Origin: Myxococcales bacterium
GTDB lineage: Bacteria; Myxococcota_A; Polyangia; Fen-1088
Reading direction: 5' to 3'
NCBI GenBank assembly: GCA_003158735.1
Contig: PMLB01000326.1
Location: 1-37,370, forward strand
DNA: 37,370 nt
Each line of letters starts with the position of its first letter. The stretch's first letter is position 1. The translations under genes and the position numbers were made by a program. Positions 25,485 to 32,937 of this stretch are shown here, in pieces. Below the pieces are notes generated by a model that worked only from the letters and a program-made list of their open reading frames with translations, was not told the DNA's origin and did no database searches.

Positions 25485-25808
25485 CTGCGCCTTGTGGGGA
25501 GATTCGGGCCCCGATTCGCGGACCGCGTGGGCGAGGGCGTGAGGGTGAGCGTGTTCGTGGGCGGTACGCGGAAGGACGGATCGCGGCTCGCGGGCCGCAC
25601 GCGCTCACGCGAGCCGCCCACGCTAGCCGCTCTCCGCTGGCCGCTCACGCTACCGCCACCGCTCACGGGGACCGATCTGCGCGGACCACACAGCCACGAC
25701 CGCGCAATCACGGCTGCGCCTTTGCTGCGCTGCTGCGACCGACACCCGATCCCGACGCGGCTTGCGAGAAGACCGCCCCCATGTTAGACGACCGAACCGC
25801 GAACCTAC
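25485..25808. other. Gene-free GC-rich stretch with inverted repeats, upstream of tRNA-Phe
   Basis: No plausible gene is seen in these 324 bases. The sequence from about 25495 to 25690 is very GC-rich and full of short inverted repeats. Examples are GGCTCGC paired with GCGAGCC, and GTGGGCGG near 25557 paired with CCGCCCAC near 25614. It resembles degraded palindromic repeats of the kind found further right in the window. The last ~50 bases hold the likely tRNA promoter. Confidence 0.45.
25762..25789 (+). promoter_or_regulatory. Possible sigma-70-type promoter of tRNA-Phe
   Basis: TTGCGA (25762-25767) and TTAGAC (25784-25789) are separated by 16 bp and lie 20 bp ahead of the tRNA. Both boxes are imperfect matches, and the assignment rests mainly on position. 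Confidence 0.35.
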
Positions 25809-25884
<76 letters not shown>

Positions 25885-25939
25885 CCGTGGGCACTTGGTT
25901 GTTCCCGGTGTTTAGCTGGCTCGCGTCGAAGGAGACACC

Positions 25940-28561
25940 ATGGTACGCAAAATCGTAATCTTCGCTCTGGCCGCTGGCGTCGTTGTCGGCGGGTACTATC
26001 TTGGCAAAGGCAACTGGGGGGCACGCACCGTCGCGGCGAGCAAGTACGTCTGCGAAAAGGTTGGGGCAAGCGCCAACGACGATATTGAGCGCAAGTGCGT
26101 GCCGTTCGAGGGCACGCCCAAGGGCTCAGCCAAGGCGCTGGTGACCCTGGTCGAGTTCTCCGACTTCCAGTGCCCCTACTGCAGCCGTGTCGTGCCCACC
26201 ATCGAGCGGTTGGTCAAGGAATACCCGGACAAGGTGCGCGTCTTCTTCAAGCAGAATCCGCTCCCCTTCCACGACAAGGCCCAGCTGGCCGCAGAGTCAG
26301 CGCTGGCGGCCGGGGCCCAGGGGAAGTTCTGGAAGATGCATGATGAGCTCTTCGCCAATCAGTCTGCCCTTGACCGACCCGCCCTAGACAAATACGCGGC
26401 CAAGATCGGCCTGAACATGGGCAAGTTCAAAGCCGCGCTTGACAACCACACCTTCAAGGCCGCGGTGGACAAGGACCTGGCCGACGCCCGAGAGCTGGGC
26501 GTGCAAGGAACCCCCAACTTCTTCATCAACGGCCGCCCGATGCGCGGGGCTGTACCCTACGAGCAGTTCAAGACCGTGGTGGATGAAGAGATCGCCCGCG
26601 CGAAGAAACTCCTGGATAAGGGAACCTCGGTCAGCCAGCTCTATGCCGCTTTCGTCACCGGCAAGGCCAAGGGCATGGGCGTCGCAGCGCCGCCGCCACG
26701 GCCGCCGGTTTCCAACGAAGTCTACAAGGTCGAGGTCGACAAGGCTCCGCGCAAGGGTGGGCAAGCGCCCAAGATCACGCTCATCGAGTTCTCCGACTTC
26801 CAGTGCCCCTTCTGCAGTCGCGCCAAGAACACGCTCGACGAGCTACTCAAGATCTACAAGGACAACCTGCAGATCTCGTTCAAGCAATTCCCGCTGCCCT
26901 TCCACAACAACGCCATGCCCGCCGCCATCGCCTCTGTGGCGGCCGACCAGCAAGGCAAGTTCTGGCCGATGTACGACAAGTTGTTCGCCAATCAGCAGAA
27001 CCTGGATGCGGCCAGCCTGGAAAAGTACGCGCAAGAGATCGGACTCGATGTGGCCAAGTTCAAGACCGCCATCGCCGACCCCAAGACTAAGGCGGTGGCC
27101 GAGGCCGACATGAAGCAGGCCAACCAGTTCGGGGTGCAAGGGACGCCCAGCTTCTTCGTCAACGGCCGCGCCTTCAGCGGCGCCTATCCGCTGGAAAGCT
27201 TCCAGATGGTGCTCGACGAGGAGATCAAGAAGGCGGATGCCAAGCTGCAGGCCGGCACGCCGCGCGCCGAGCTCTACGCGGCCATCATCAAGGACGGACT
27301 GGACAAGAAGGAAATGCCCAAGGAGCAGGCGCGACCCAACGAGCCGTCGCCCACCGAGATCTACAAGGCCGAGGTCAAGGGCGCGCCCATCAAAGGCGCC
27401 AAGGACGCGCTGGTCACCATCGTGCAGTTCTCCGATTTCCAGTGCCCGTACTGCTCGCGGGTCGAGCCGACCATCGACAAGATCATGGAGGAGTACAAGG
27501 GCAAGGTGCGGGTGGCGTGGCGAAACAAGCCCCTACCCTTCCACGACAAGGCCAAGCCCGCGGCCATCGCGGCCCTGGCGGCCGATCAGCAGGGCAAGTT
27601 CTGGCCGATGCACGACATCCTGTTCAAGAACCAGCAGAACCTGGATGCCGCCAGCTTCGAGAAATACGCCAAGGAGATCGGCCTCGACATGACCAAGTTC
27701 AAGGCCGCCTTGCAGGACAAGAAGCTTCAGGATGCCGTCGAAGCGGACGTTGCCATGGGCGACAAGCTCGGCGCGCGTGGCACGCCGGCGTTCTTCGTCA
27801 ACGGAAGCTTCCTGTCGGGCGCGCAGCCTTTCGAGAACTTCAAGTCCCGCATCGACGAACAGTTGAAGAAAGCCGAGGAGCTGGTCAAGAAGGGCACGCC
27901 CAAGGCCAAGGTCTACGACGCACTCATGAAGACGGCCAAGGCCGAGGTGAGTGGCGGCGCAGCCCCAGCGGCTCCGGCTGCTGCGCCTGAGGCGGGTCCG
28001 GTCAAAGATGTCGATCCGGGAAACGCCCCTGCGCGCGGGCCCAAGAACGCACCGATCACGGTGGTGCTTTTCTCCGACTTCCAGTGCCCGTTCTGCGGGC
28101 GGGTCGAGCCCTCGCTGACCGAGCTGGAAAAGGCCTACCCAGGCAAGGTGCGGGTGGTTTGGAAAAACTTCCCGCTCCCCTTCCACAACAATGCCAAGCC
28201 TGCAGCCGAGGCCGCCATGGCCGCTAACGAGCAGGGCAAGTTCTGGGAGATGCACGCCAAACTGTTCGCCAACCAGCAGAACCTGGATGCGGCCAGCCTG
28301 GAGAAATACGCGAAAGAGATCGGCCTCGACATGGCCAAGTTCAAGGCCGCCACCGACAGCCACAAGTTTGCCGCCCAAATCGAGGCGGACACCAAGCAGG
28401 GCAGCTCAGTTGGCGTGCAGGGCACGCCTGCCAGCTTCCTCAATGGCCACTTCATCAACGGCGCCCAGCCTTTCGATGCCTTCAAGAAGATCGCCGATGA
28501 AGAACTGGCCAAGGGCGCGGCCACCAAAGGCAAGAAGAAGGTAGCCGCGGCCATCAAGTAG
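25940..28561 (+). CDS. Four-domain DsbA-like (thioredoxin-fold) envelope protein
   Basis: The 873-residue product starts at the ATG at 25940, after a well-placed AAGGAG. Residues 4-22 form a membrane anchor or uncleaved signal, and an extra Cys pair (C38, C53) follows. Four DsbA-like domains then repeat every 211-214 residues, with active sites C78-P-Y-C, C289-P-F-C, C502-P-Y-C and C716-P-F-C. Each follows F-S-D-F-Q and each has a cis-Pro loop of the type G-x-x-G-T-P-x-x-F-x-N-G. The family (Thioredoxin_4) oxidises or isomerises disulfides in the periplasm. Single-domain members are about 200 residues, so this is a tandem fusion. Domains 2-4 are closer to one another than to domain 1, which suggests stepwise duplication. 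A TlpA-like thioredoxin gene follows 26 bp later, and the two may form a redox unit. Confidence 0.93.
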   Translation: MVRKIVIFALAAGVVVGGYYLGKGNWGARTVAASKYVCEKVGASANDDIERKCVPFEGTPKGSAKALVTLVEFSDFQCPYCSRVVPTIERLVKEYPDKVRVFFKQNPLPFHDKAQLAAESALAAGAQGKFWKMHDELFANQSALDRPALDKYAAKIGLNMGKFKAALDNHTFKAAVDKDLADARELGVQGTPNFFINGRPMRGAVPYEQFKTVVDEEIARAKKLLDKGTSVSQLYAAFVTGKAKGMGVAAPPPRPPVSNEVYKVEVDKAPRKGGQAPKITLIEFSDFQCPFCSRAKNTLDELLKIYKDNLQISFKQFPLPFHNNAMPAAIASVAADQQGKFWPMYDKLFANQQNLDAASLEKYAQEIGLDVAKFKTAIADPKTKAVAEADMKQANQFGVQGTPSFFVNGRAFSGAYPLESFQMVLDEEIKKADAKLQAGTPRAELYAAIIKDGLDKKEMPKEQARPNEPSPTEIYKAEVKGAPIKGAKDALVTIVQFSDFQCPYCSRVEPTIDKIMEEYKGKVRVAWRNKPLPFHDKAKPAAIAALAADQQGKFWPMHDILFKNQQNLDAASFEKYAKEIGLDMTKFKAALQDKKLQDAVEADVAMGDKLGARGTPAFFVNGSFLSGAQPFENFKSRIDEQLKKAEELVKKGTPKAKVYDALMKTAKAEVSGGAAPAAPAAAPEAGPVKDVDPGNAPARGPKNAPITVVLFSDFQCPFCGRVEPSLTELEKAYPGKVRVVWKNFPLPFHNNAKPAAEAAMAANEQGKFWEMHAKLFANQQNLDAASLEKYAKEIGLDMAKFKAATDSHKFAAQIEADTKQGSSVGVQGTPASFLNGHFINGAQPFDAFKKIADEELAKGAATKGKKKVAAAIK

Positions 28562-28587
28562 CCCCTGTTCAAAGCCCGGAGTCGAGA

Positions 28588-29214
28588 GTGCCGGACAAGG
28601 GGCGGGACAAGGGAGCGCAGCCTAGGGACCGCAAAAGAGCGGTCCCTAGGGCTGTGGGTTGGCGGCGCGCGATCGCTGTGGCCATCGTCGCTCTGGCGAC
28701 CGCCACTTTGGCCGTGCGATTCTTTGCAGGAGCCGCGCGGACGGCGGCCGCAGCACGCAACAGCACCTGTGGCGCCCTCATGCCTGACCCGCTCGCACCC
28801 AAGCTGGAGGGACTGGCGCCTGACTTCGAGCTGGCCGATGCCTCGGGCAAACGATGGTCGTTGCGCGGACTTCGGGACAAGCCGGTGCTGGTCAGCTTCT
28901 GGGCCACCTGGTGCCCGCCCTGTGTCCAAGAAATGCCCTCGCTGGAAGCTCTGGCTCGCCGCCTGGGCGATCGAGCCACCGTCCTGGCGGTCAGCGTGGA
29001 TGAGAATTGGGAGGCCATTAGCAAATTTTTCCCCCATGGAACGCCGCTGACGGTCTTGCTCGATCCCAGCCGAGAGGTTCCGGCTAGCTACGGCACCAGC
29101 CAGTTCCCCGAAAGCTTCCTCATCGATCCCAGCGGGCACGTTCGCTACGCCTTCATCAACCAGCGCAACTGGTCCGTCCCCGAAGCCGCCGCCTGCATCG
29201 AGGACGTCAGATAG
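28588..29214 (+). CDS. TlpA-like membrane-anchored thioredoxin
   Basis: The 208-residue product is given from the GTG at 28588, with GGAG a few bases upstream. GTG at 28654 is an alternative start that would place the hairpin at 28621-28650 in the leader. A membrane anchor lies at about residues 27-47. The thioredoxin fold follows, with the active site W-A-T-W-C-P-P-C (about 108-115), P-D-F-E-L in front of it, and a cis-Pro in S-Q-F-P-E-S. A WCPPC site is typical of the TlpA/ResA/CcmG group, which reduce disulfides outside the cytoplasm. Its opposite expected direction to DsbA-type domains makes pairing with the preceding tetra-DsbA gene notable. Start choice is uncertain. Confidence 0.88.
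   Translation: MPDKGRDKGAQPRDRKRAVPRAVGWRRAIAVAIVALATATLAVRFFAGAARTAAAARNSTCGALMPDPLAPKLEGLAPDFELADASGKRWSLRGLRDKPVLVSFWATWCPPCVQEMPSLEALARRLGDRATVLAVSVDENWEAISKFFPHGTPLTVLLDPSREVPASYGTSQFPESFLIDPSGHVRYAFINQRNWSVPEAAACIEDVR
28621..28650 (+). other. Perfect 12-bp hairpin at the 5' end of the TlpA-like gene
   Basis: CCTAGGGACCGC (28621-28632) and GCGGTCCCTAGG (28639-28650) are exact inverted repeats with the loop AAAAGA. No T-run follows. If translation starts at GTG 28588 the hairpin is inside the coding region. If it starts at GTG 28654 the right arm covers the ribosome-binding region. Confidence 0.85.
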
Positions 29215-29216
29215 GA

Positions 29217-29347
29217 AGCCTTTTCACCACAGAGAGCACAGAGAACACAGAGGTCGGAAAGCAAGAAGGGGTCGGACCGGACCGAACCCAACCCTTCCCT
29301 TTTCGGTTTGGCTCTGTGACCTCGGTGTCCTCGGTGGTGAGAAAGCT
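29217..29347. repeat. Palindromic intergenic element, copy B (131 bp)
   Basis: This is the inverted partner of copy A (19806-19934). It begins AGCCTTTTCACCACAGAG and ends TCGGTGGTGAGAAAGCT. It has three CACAGAG heptamers in the left arm and diverged ones in the right. It fills the gap between two convergent stops (29214 plus and 29353 minus), the same context as copy A. The left arm is almost identical to the reverse complement of copy A, while the right arm has drifted. Confidence 0.85.
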
Positions 29348-29352
29348 AACTT

Positions 29353-30522
29353 CTAATCGTGGCCGAGGTCGCCGTCCTGGCGGCCGGTCAGATCGAGGAG
29401 CGGCGGCGTGCGATCATCATCGTCCTGCATCCCGTGCGCCAGGCGCGCCTTGACCCGCACGGTCTGACGTTCCTTGTAGCGCTCGTGGCTGTTCTCGCCG
29501 ATCTCGTTGGCTTCGGCCGTGCGGGCATCGACGATCTGAAACTCGGTGAGCACGAACACCACCGATCCATTGTCCATGAACAAGGCGTCCGTGGGCGGCC
29601 GGTTCAGCAACCTGTCCACGCGCACGGGAAGGTCAGCGACGAAATTCACCACCCGGTAGCTGGGCCCCGAGAATTCATTGACCACCGGCGCGCGCTTGTC
29701 AGCCGCCACCGTCGACAGATCGAGCAACTGGGGCAAGTGGCGCCGCAGGGTTGGATCGCGTTCCACAAAACCGTGCAGGTCCACGATGTCGTTGAGCGAT
29801 TCCCCGGGAATCACGTAGTTGAAGGGCACCAGCCGCTGTACCAGCTCGCGCAGGACAAAGACGATCTCGTCCTCGGAGTGCGTGATCATGCGAAAGCGCA
29901 GTTTGTCGTAGACATCGGCCGCGATGTTGTCGCGTTTGGCCAGCAGCTTGGTGATGAGGCTGTCCGGCTCCTTGCGACTCCACTCGAACTCCACGATGGC
30001 GCAGCCCGCGCCCTTCATTTCCTCGACGGTGCGCAGGACTTTGTCCTCGACCGCGCGGAAGATCTGGTCAGCACTCACCACCAGGCGGGTGATGAGCTCG
30101 CGGCCCGAGAGGTGTTGCAGCACGTGCATCACCTTGAGCACCACGCAGGCGTGGGTGCGCCGCTTGCCATTCTGCGAAGCCACCAGCAAGAGGTCACGGG
30201 CGGGAATCCGTTCCGCGACTTCTTCGGGGATGTGGAACCCCAGGTGGTGCTCCAAGTAGTCAACCGCCTGCTCTCGTAGCGCCTCGAGCCGGGCCATGTC
30301 CTGGCTATTGTCCGGGTCGAATTCATGAACGCGCAGGAAGCGATCAACCTGGTCGCGGTCGGAGAAGTACAGACGGTGCCAGTCGATGACCGAGCCACCG
30401 CGGATCAGGTTCCGTATGGCTGTCAGATCGGCGATGGTTAGAAGAGCCAAGCGCCCGTCTTGCAAATCACCCTCGCGTTTCGCGCCATTCCGAGCCGCAG
30501 CTTCAATTCCATCTAACGTCAT
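29353..30522 (-). CDS. TIGR04552-type protein with RelA/SpoT-like motifs
   Basis: The 389-residue product is taken from the ATG at 30522; the frame runs on upstream through a repeat element, which argues against an earlier start. I recognise it as the myxobacterial TIGR04552 family, whose function I do not know to be established. Residues 182-213 read S-R-K-E-P-D-S-L-I-T-K-L-L, then V-Y-D206-K-L-R-F-R-M-I. This matches the layout of the (p)ppGpp synthetase domain (basic-Ser-Lys helix, then Y-D-x-x-x-x-R-x-I). Y289-R-V-V-N and a final strand V-L-T-E327-F-Q-I-V-D fit the conserved Tyr and the E-x-Q-I strand, though the usual His four residues after the Tyr is Asn. No signal or membrane segment is seen. 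A nucleotidyltransferase-like role is inferred. Confidence 0.75.
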   Translation of the reverse strand: MTLDGIEAAARNGAKREGDLQDGRLALLTIADLTAIRNLIRGGSVIDWHRLYFSDRDQVDRFLRVHEFDPDNSQDMARLEALREQAVDYLEHHLGFHIPEEVAERIPARDLLLVASQNGKRRTHACVVLKVMHVLQHLSGRELITRLVVSADQIFRAVEDKVLRTVEEMKGAGCAIVEFEWSRKEPDSLITKLLAKRDNIAADVYDKLRFRMITHSEDEIVFVLRELVQRLVPFNYVIPGESLNDIVDLHGFVERDPTLRRHLPQLLDLSTVAADKRAPVVNEFSGPSYRVVNFVADLPVRVDRLLNRPPTDALFMDNGSVVFVLTEFQIVDARTAEANEIGENSHERYKERQTVRVKARLAHGMQDDDDRTPPLLDLTGRQDGDLGHD

Positions 30523-30579
30523 GCGGCCTGCCGGTTGCTTTTGCCCGGGAGTGTAGGCGGCGGGATCGCGTCCGGCAAG

Positions 30580-30788
30580 GCGAATTCGCGTGGGGAGCCG
30601 GCCGGCTTTGCCCCCTACGGGGACTTCGGGACGTCCCGCCACCCTGCCCGCTTCGCGCGCGCCCTCGCCGGCCGCGCACCATCGCGGGAGGGCATGGCGA
30701 GGCCGAGCGTCAGCGAGCGGGGTGGGTGCAGGGCGTGAAGGGGCCGAAGTACGGAGCGAACCCTCTGAGGGTTCCCATGTGAATTGCG
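30580..30788. repeat. GC-rich palindromic repeat, copy C (209 bp)
   Basis: The left end GCGAATTCGCGTGGGGAGCC is an imperfect inverted match to the right end GGGTTCCCATGTGAATTGCG. Just inside the right end is the hairpin GAACCCT-CTG-AGGGTTC. Blocks at both ends are shared with the shorter copy D (32828-32909). An inner block (about 30600-30670) matches, in inverted orientation, part of copy E (about 34124-34200). It lies upstream of the TIGR04552-type gene and encodes no credible protein. Confidence 0.75.
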
Positions 30789-30806
30789 GGCACGCCGCTA
30801 GCTCGG

Positions 30807-30923
30807 CTACTGCAGCTTGCTGCGCGGAGCTCGGCCCAGACGAAGCGTGGCCAGGAAAAGCGCGAAGGCGCCGAGGGCCGTGAGCGAGCTGCCTATGACA
30901 GGAATCATTGCCATGGGTAGCAT
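30807..30923 (-). CDS. Possible 38-residue single-pass membrane peptide
   Basis: A short frame starts at the ATG at 30923, with AGGA four bases upstream, and ends in TAG at 30807-30809. The product is mostly one hydrophobic helix (about residues 4-24, M-A-M-I-P-V-I-G-S-S-L then A-F-A-L-F-L) followed by the basic tail R-L-G-R-A-P-R-S-K. It sits 61 bp after the ABC1 kinase gene on the same strand. Codon use looks ordinary and no other gene occupies the space. It may be a real small membrane protein, but the evidence is only start site, hydrophobicity and position. Confidence 0.42.
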   Translation of the reverse strand: MLPMAMIPVIGSSLTALGAFALFLATLRLGRAPRSKLQ

Positions 30924-30984
30924 TTTATCCTACATCTCCTACCCGGCAAACTTTCTTTGCATTTCCCTTCGATTCTCGACGCAC

Positions 30985-32793
30985 CTACCGCCGCCGTCGC
31001 TTGCGCAGACGGCGGCCGCGCAGCAGGGAAATCAGGAGTAGCCCGCCAAAGATCATGGCCACCCCGGCCGATATGAGACGCGCGCTTTCCTGTCCGCGAC
31101 CGTCGAAGACGACGGACAGACTGAAAGCCGTGGCGCCCAAGAAGCCCCAAAGCAGCTGCTGCCCCAACGCGTACAGGACATCTACGCTGGCGTCGATCCC
31201 CCGAATACGGACCTCGACATCTCCGCGCGAAGCCAGGGTCAAGAAGCGGCCCAATTCGCCAGGCAAGGCAAAGGCGGAAAGGGCCGACTCTCGAAGCGTA
31301 TCGAGCATCGCCTCGGACCATTCCTTCTTCTCGCCCAGCAGGAAGCGGTCCACATAGGGTTGGATCACCGCCGACGGATCCATCTCTGGGTCCAAGGTTG
31401 TGCACACGCCCAGCAGGAGAAGCAGCGTCCGCTCCAGCAGCACCCATTCCTTGGGCACCACGAAGGCGTCGGTCAGATCGCGCAGCGACACATTCAGATC
31501 GCGCAGGTCAAGCAGGGTCGCAAGCTGCGCACGCGGATCGATCTTCAGGTTGGACAGGGAGAAGCCTTCGAAACGCATCTGTGCGCGAAAGTGCTCGTAG
31601 AAGTGCTGCACCACCCGGTCGAAGACTTCGTGGTCCGCATGGCGCGCCAGAAAGCCCATCTCCTTGAGCGAGGTGACGATGCGCCCCACGTCGCGAGTCA
31701 TGGCGCCCTGGAGAAAAGTCACGATACCCTTGCGCATGCCTTGCGACACGCGCGCGGTGGCCCCAAAGTCGAGAAACACGACCGTAGGTCCAGCCTCGCC
31801 AGGGGCGGGCGGCCGCAGCAAGAGGTTCCCGGGGTGCGGGTCCGCGTGATACACGCCGTCGACGAAGATCTGCTTGCAATACGCTTCCACGCACAGACGG
31901 GCGGCTTGCTTGCGGTCCACGCCGCACGCGTCCAGGGTTTCGATGTCGCCCACGCGAATGCCCGTCATCCATTCCGTGGTGAGCACACGCTCGGTCGAGA
32001 ACTCGTCAATCACGCGCGGGATGACCACGTCCTTGCGATTGGTGAAGTTGGCGGCAATGGCGCGAATCGCGGCGGCTTCGTGCTGGTAGTCGAGTTCGGC
32101 CAGCACCATCTCGCGGATCTCGCGGTAGATGGTGGCCCAGCCCCAGTCAGGCAGAAACCGGCGCAGCAGGGAAAAGATACGCCGGATCACGCCCAGATCG
32201 GTCTTCACAATGGTCTCGATGCCCGGGTATTGCACCTTGACCGCTACCTTCTCACCCGAATGCAGGCACGCCACGTGCACCTGGCCAATGGACGCAGAAG
32301 CCACCGGCGTCCGATCGAATTGGGCAAAGACCTGGCTCGGCTCGCGACCCCCGAGTTCCGCCACCAGCCTGGCCTCGATGTCTTCATACGGTCGCGGCGG
32401 CACGCGATCCTGCAGGGTCTGCAGTTCCTTGCGAAAAGCCTCAGGCAGCATGTTGGCCATCACGCTGATGAGCTGCCCGACCTTGATGAACAGTCCCTGC
32501 AGCTCGACGATGCTGGCCAGGACCCGGCGCGCGTTCTGTCGATGGACCGCCTGCACCAGTTCGGCCGCGGCTTCGTCGCTGCGGAAACGCCGGCGCACGC
32601 GCAGCAGCGCGTAGGACAGCACAATCTGCAGAGTCACGCGATAGGCTCGCAACAGGCGGCGCAGAGGTCGACGGTACCCGGCACTGCGACGGGCGGCCTG
32701 AGCAGAGTCTACCGGCACGGCCGGCGCACCCATGCCTGGGGTCGCAGCACCCGATCGATCCAGCGCGTTTTCACCGGTCAAGACTTGCAGCAT
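30985..32793 (-). CDS. ABC1/UbiB-family atypical kinase
   Basis: The 602-residue product is taken from the ATG at 32793; the frame continues upstream to 32883 but there it runs through repeat copy D. The family hallmarks are all present: the N-terminal F-I-K-V-G-Q motif, the Ala-rich nucleotide loop A-S-A-S-I-G-Q-V-H, V-A-V-K-V-Q-Y-P-G, E-L-D-Y-x-x-E-A, the catalytic H-A-D-P-H-P-G-N and L-D-F-G-A. Two membrane segments lie at the C-terminus (about residues 548-566 and 574-592), followed by the basic end R-K-R-R-R-R. Members support ubiquinone synthesis or lipid handling as ATPases rather than as protein kinases. No ubiquinone genes are nearby, so I give no symbol. Confidence 0.93.
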   Translation of the reverse strand: MLQVLTGENALDRSGAATPGMGAPAVPVDSAQAARRSAGYRRPLRRLLRAYRVTLQIVLSYALLRVRRRFRSDEAAAELVQAVHRQNARRVLASIVELQGLFIKVGQLISVMANMLPEAFRKELQTLQDRVPPRPYEDIEARLVAELGGREPSQVFAQFDRTPVASASIGQVHVACLHSGEKVAVKVQYPGIETIVKTDLGVIRRIFSLLRRFLPDWGWATIYREIREMVLAELDYQHEAAAIRAIAANFTNRKDVVIPRVIDEFSTERVLTTEWMTGIRVGDIETLDACGVDRKQAARLCVEAYCKQIFVDGVYHADPHPGNLLLRPPAPGEAGPTVVFLDFGATARVSQGMRKGIVTFLQGAMTRDVGRIVTSLKEMGFLARHADHEVFDRVVQHFYEHFRAQMRFEGFSLSNLKIDPRAQLATLLDLRDLNVSLRDLTDAFVVPKEWVLLERTLLLLLGVCTTLDPEMDPSAVIQPYVDRFLLGEKKEWSEAMLDTLRESALSAFALPGELGRFLTLASRGDVEVRIRGIDASVDVLYALGQQLLWGFLGATAFSLSVVFDGRGQESARLISAGVAMIFGGLLLISLLRGRRLRKRRRR

Positions 32794-32827
32794 ATCGCGC
32801 CTAGGCTTTCGGCGCACCCATAGCGGA

Positions 32828-32909
32828 ACGTCGCGTGGGGAGCCGGCGAGCTCTGCTCGCCGCGCACCATCGTGGGAGGGCATGGGAACCCTCTCAGGGT
32901 TCCCACGTC
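32828..32909. repeat. GC-rich palindromic repeat, copy D (82 bp, short form)
   Basis: It shares with copy C the blocks CGCGTGGGGAGCCGG, CCGCGCACCATCG, GGGAGGGCATGG and the terminal hairpin, here GGGAACCCT-CTC-AGGGTTCCC (32884-32904), a perfect 9-bp stem. The inner parts of copy C are missing. The ends ACGTCGCGTGGG and CCCACGT are inverted. It lies in the divergent gap between the ABC1 kinase gene and a small plus-strand gene. Confidence 0.78.
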
Positions 32910-32937
32910 AACGAGGAGACATGCTAACCTGTACTTC

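Noticed and set aside
30523-30642. N-terminal extension of the TIGR04552-type protein by 40 residues
   Set aside because: The extra sequence runs into repeat copy C and is Gly/Pro/Arg-rich without family character; the ATG at 30522 fits better.
32794-32883. N-terminal extension of the ABC1 kinase by 30 residues
   Set aside because: It is translated repeat copy D; the ATG at 32793 is the more likely start.
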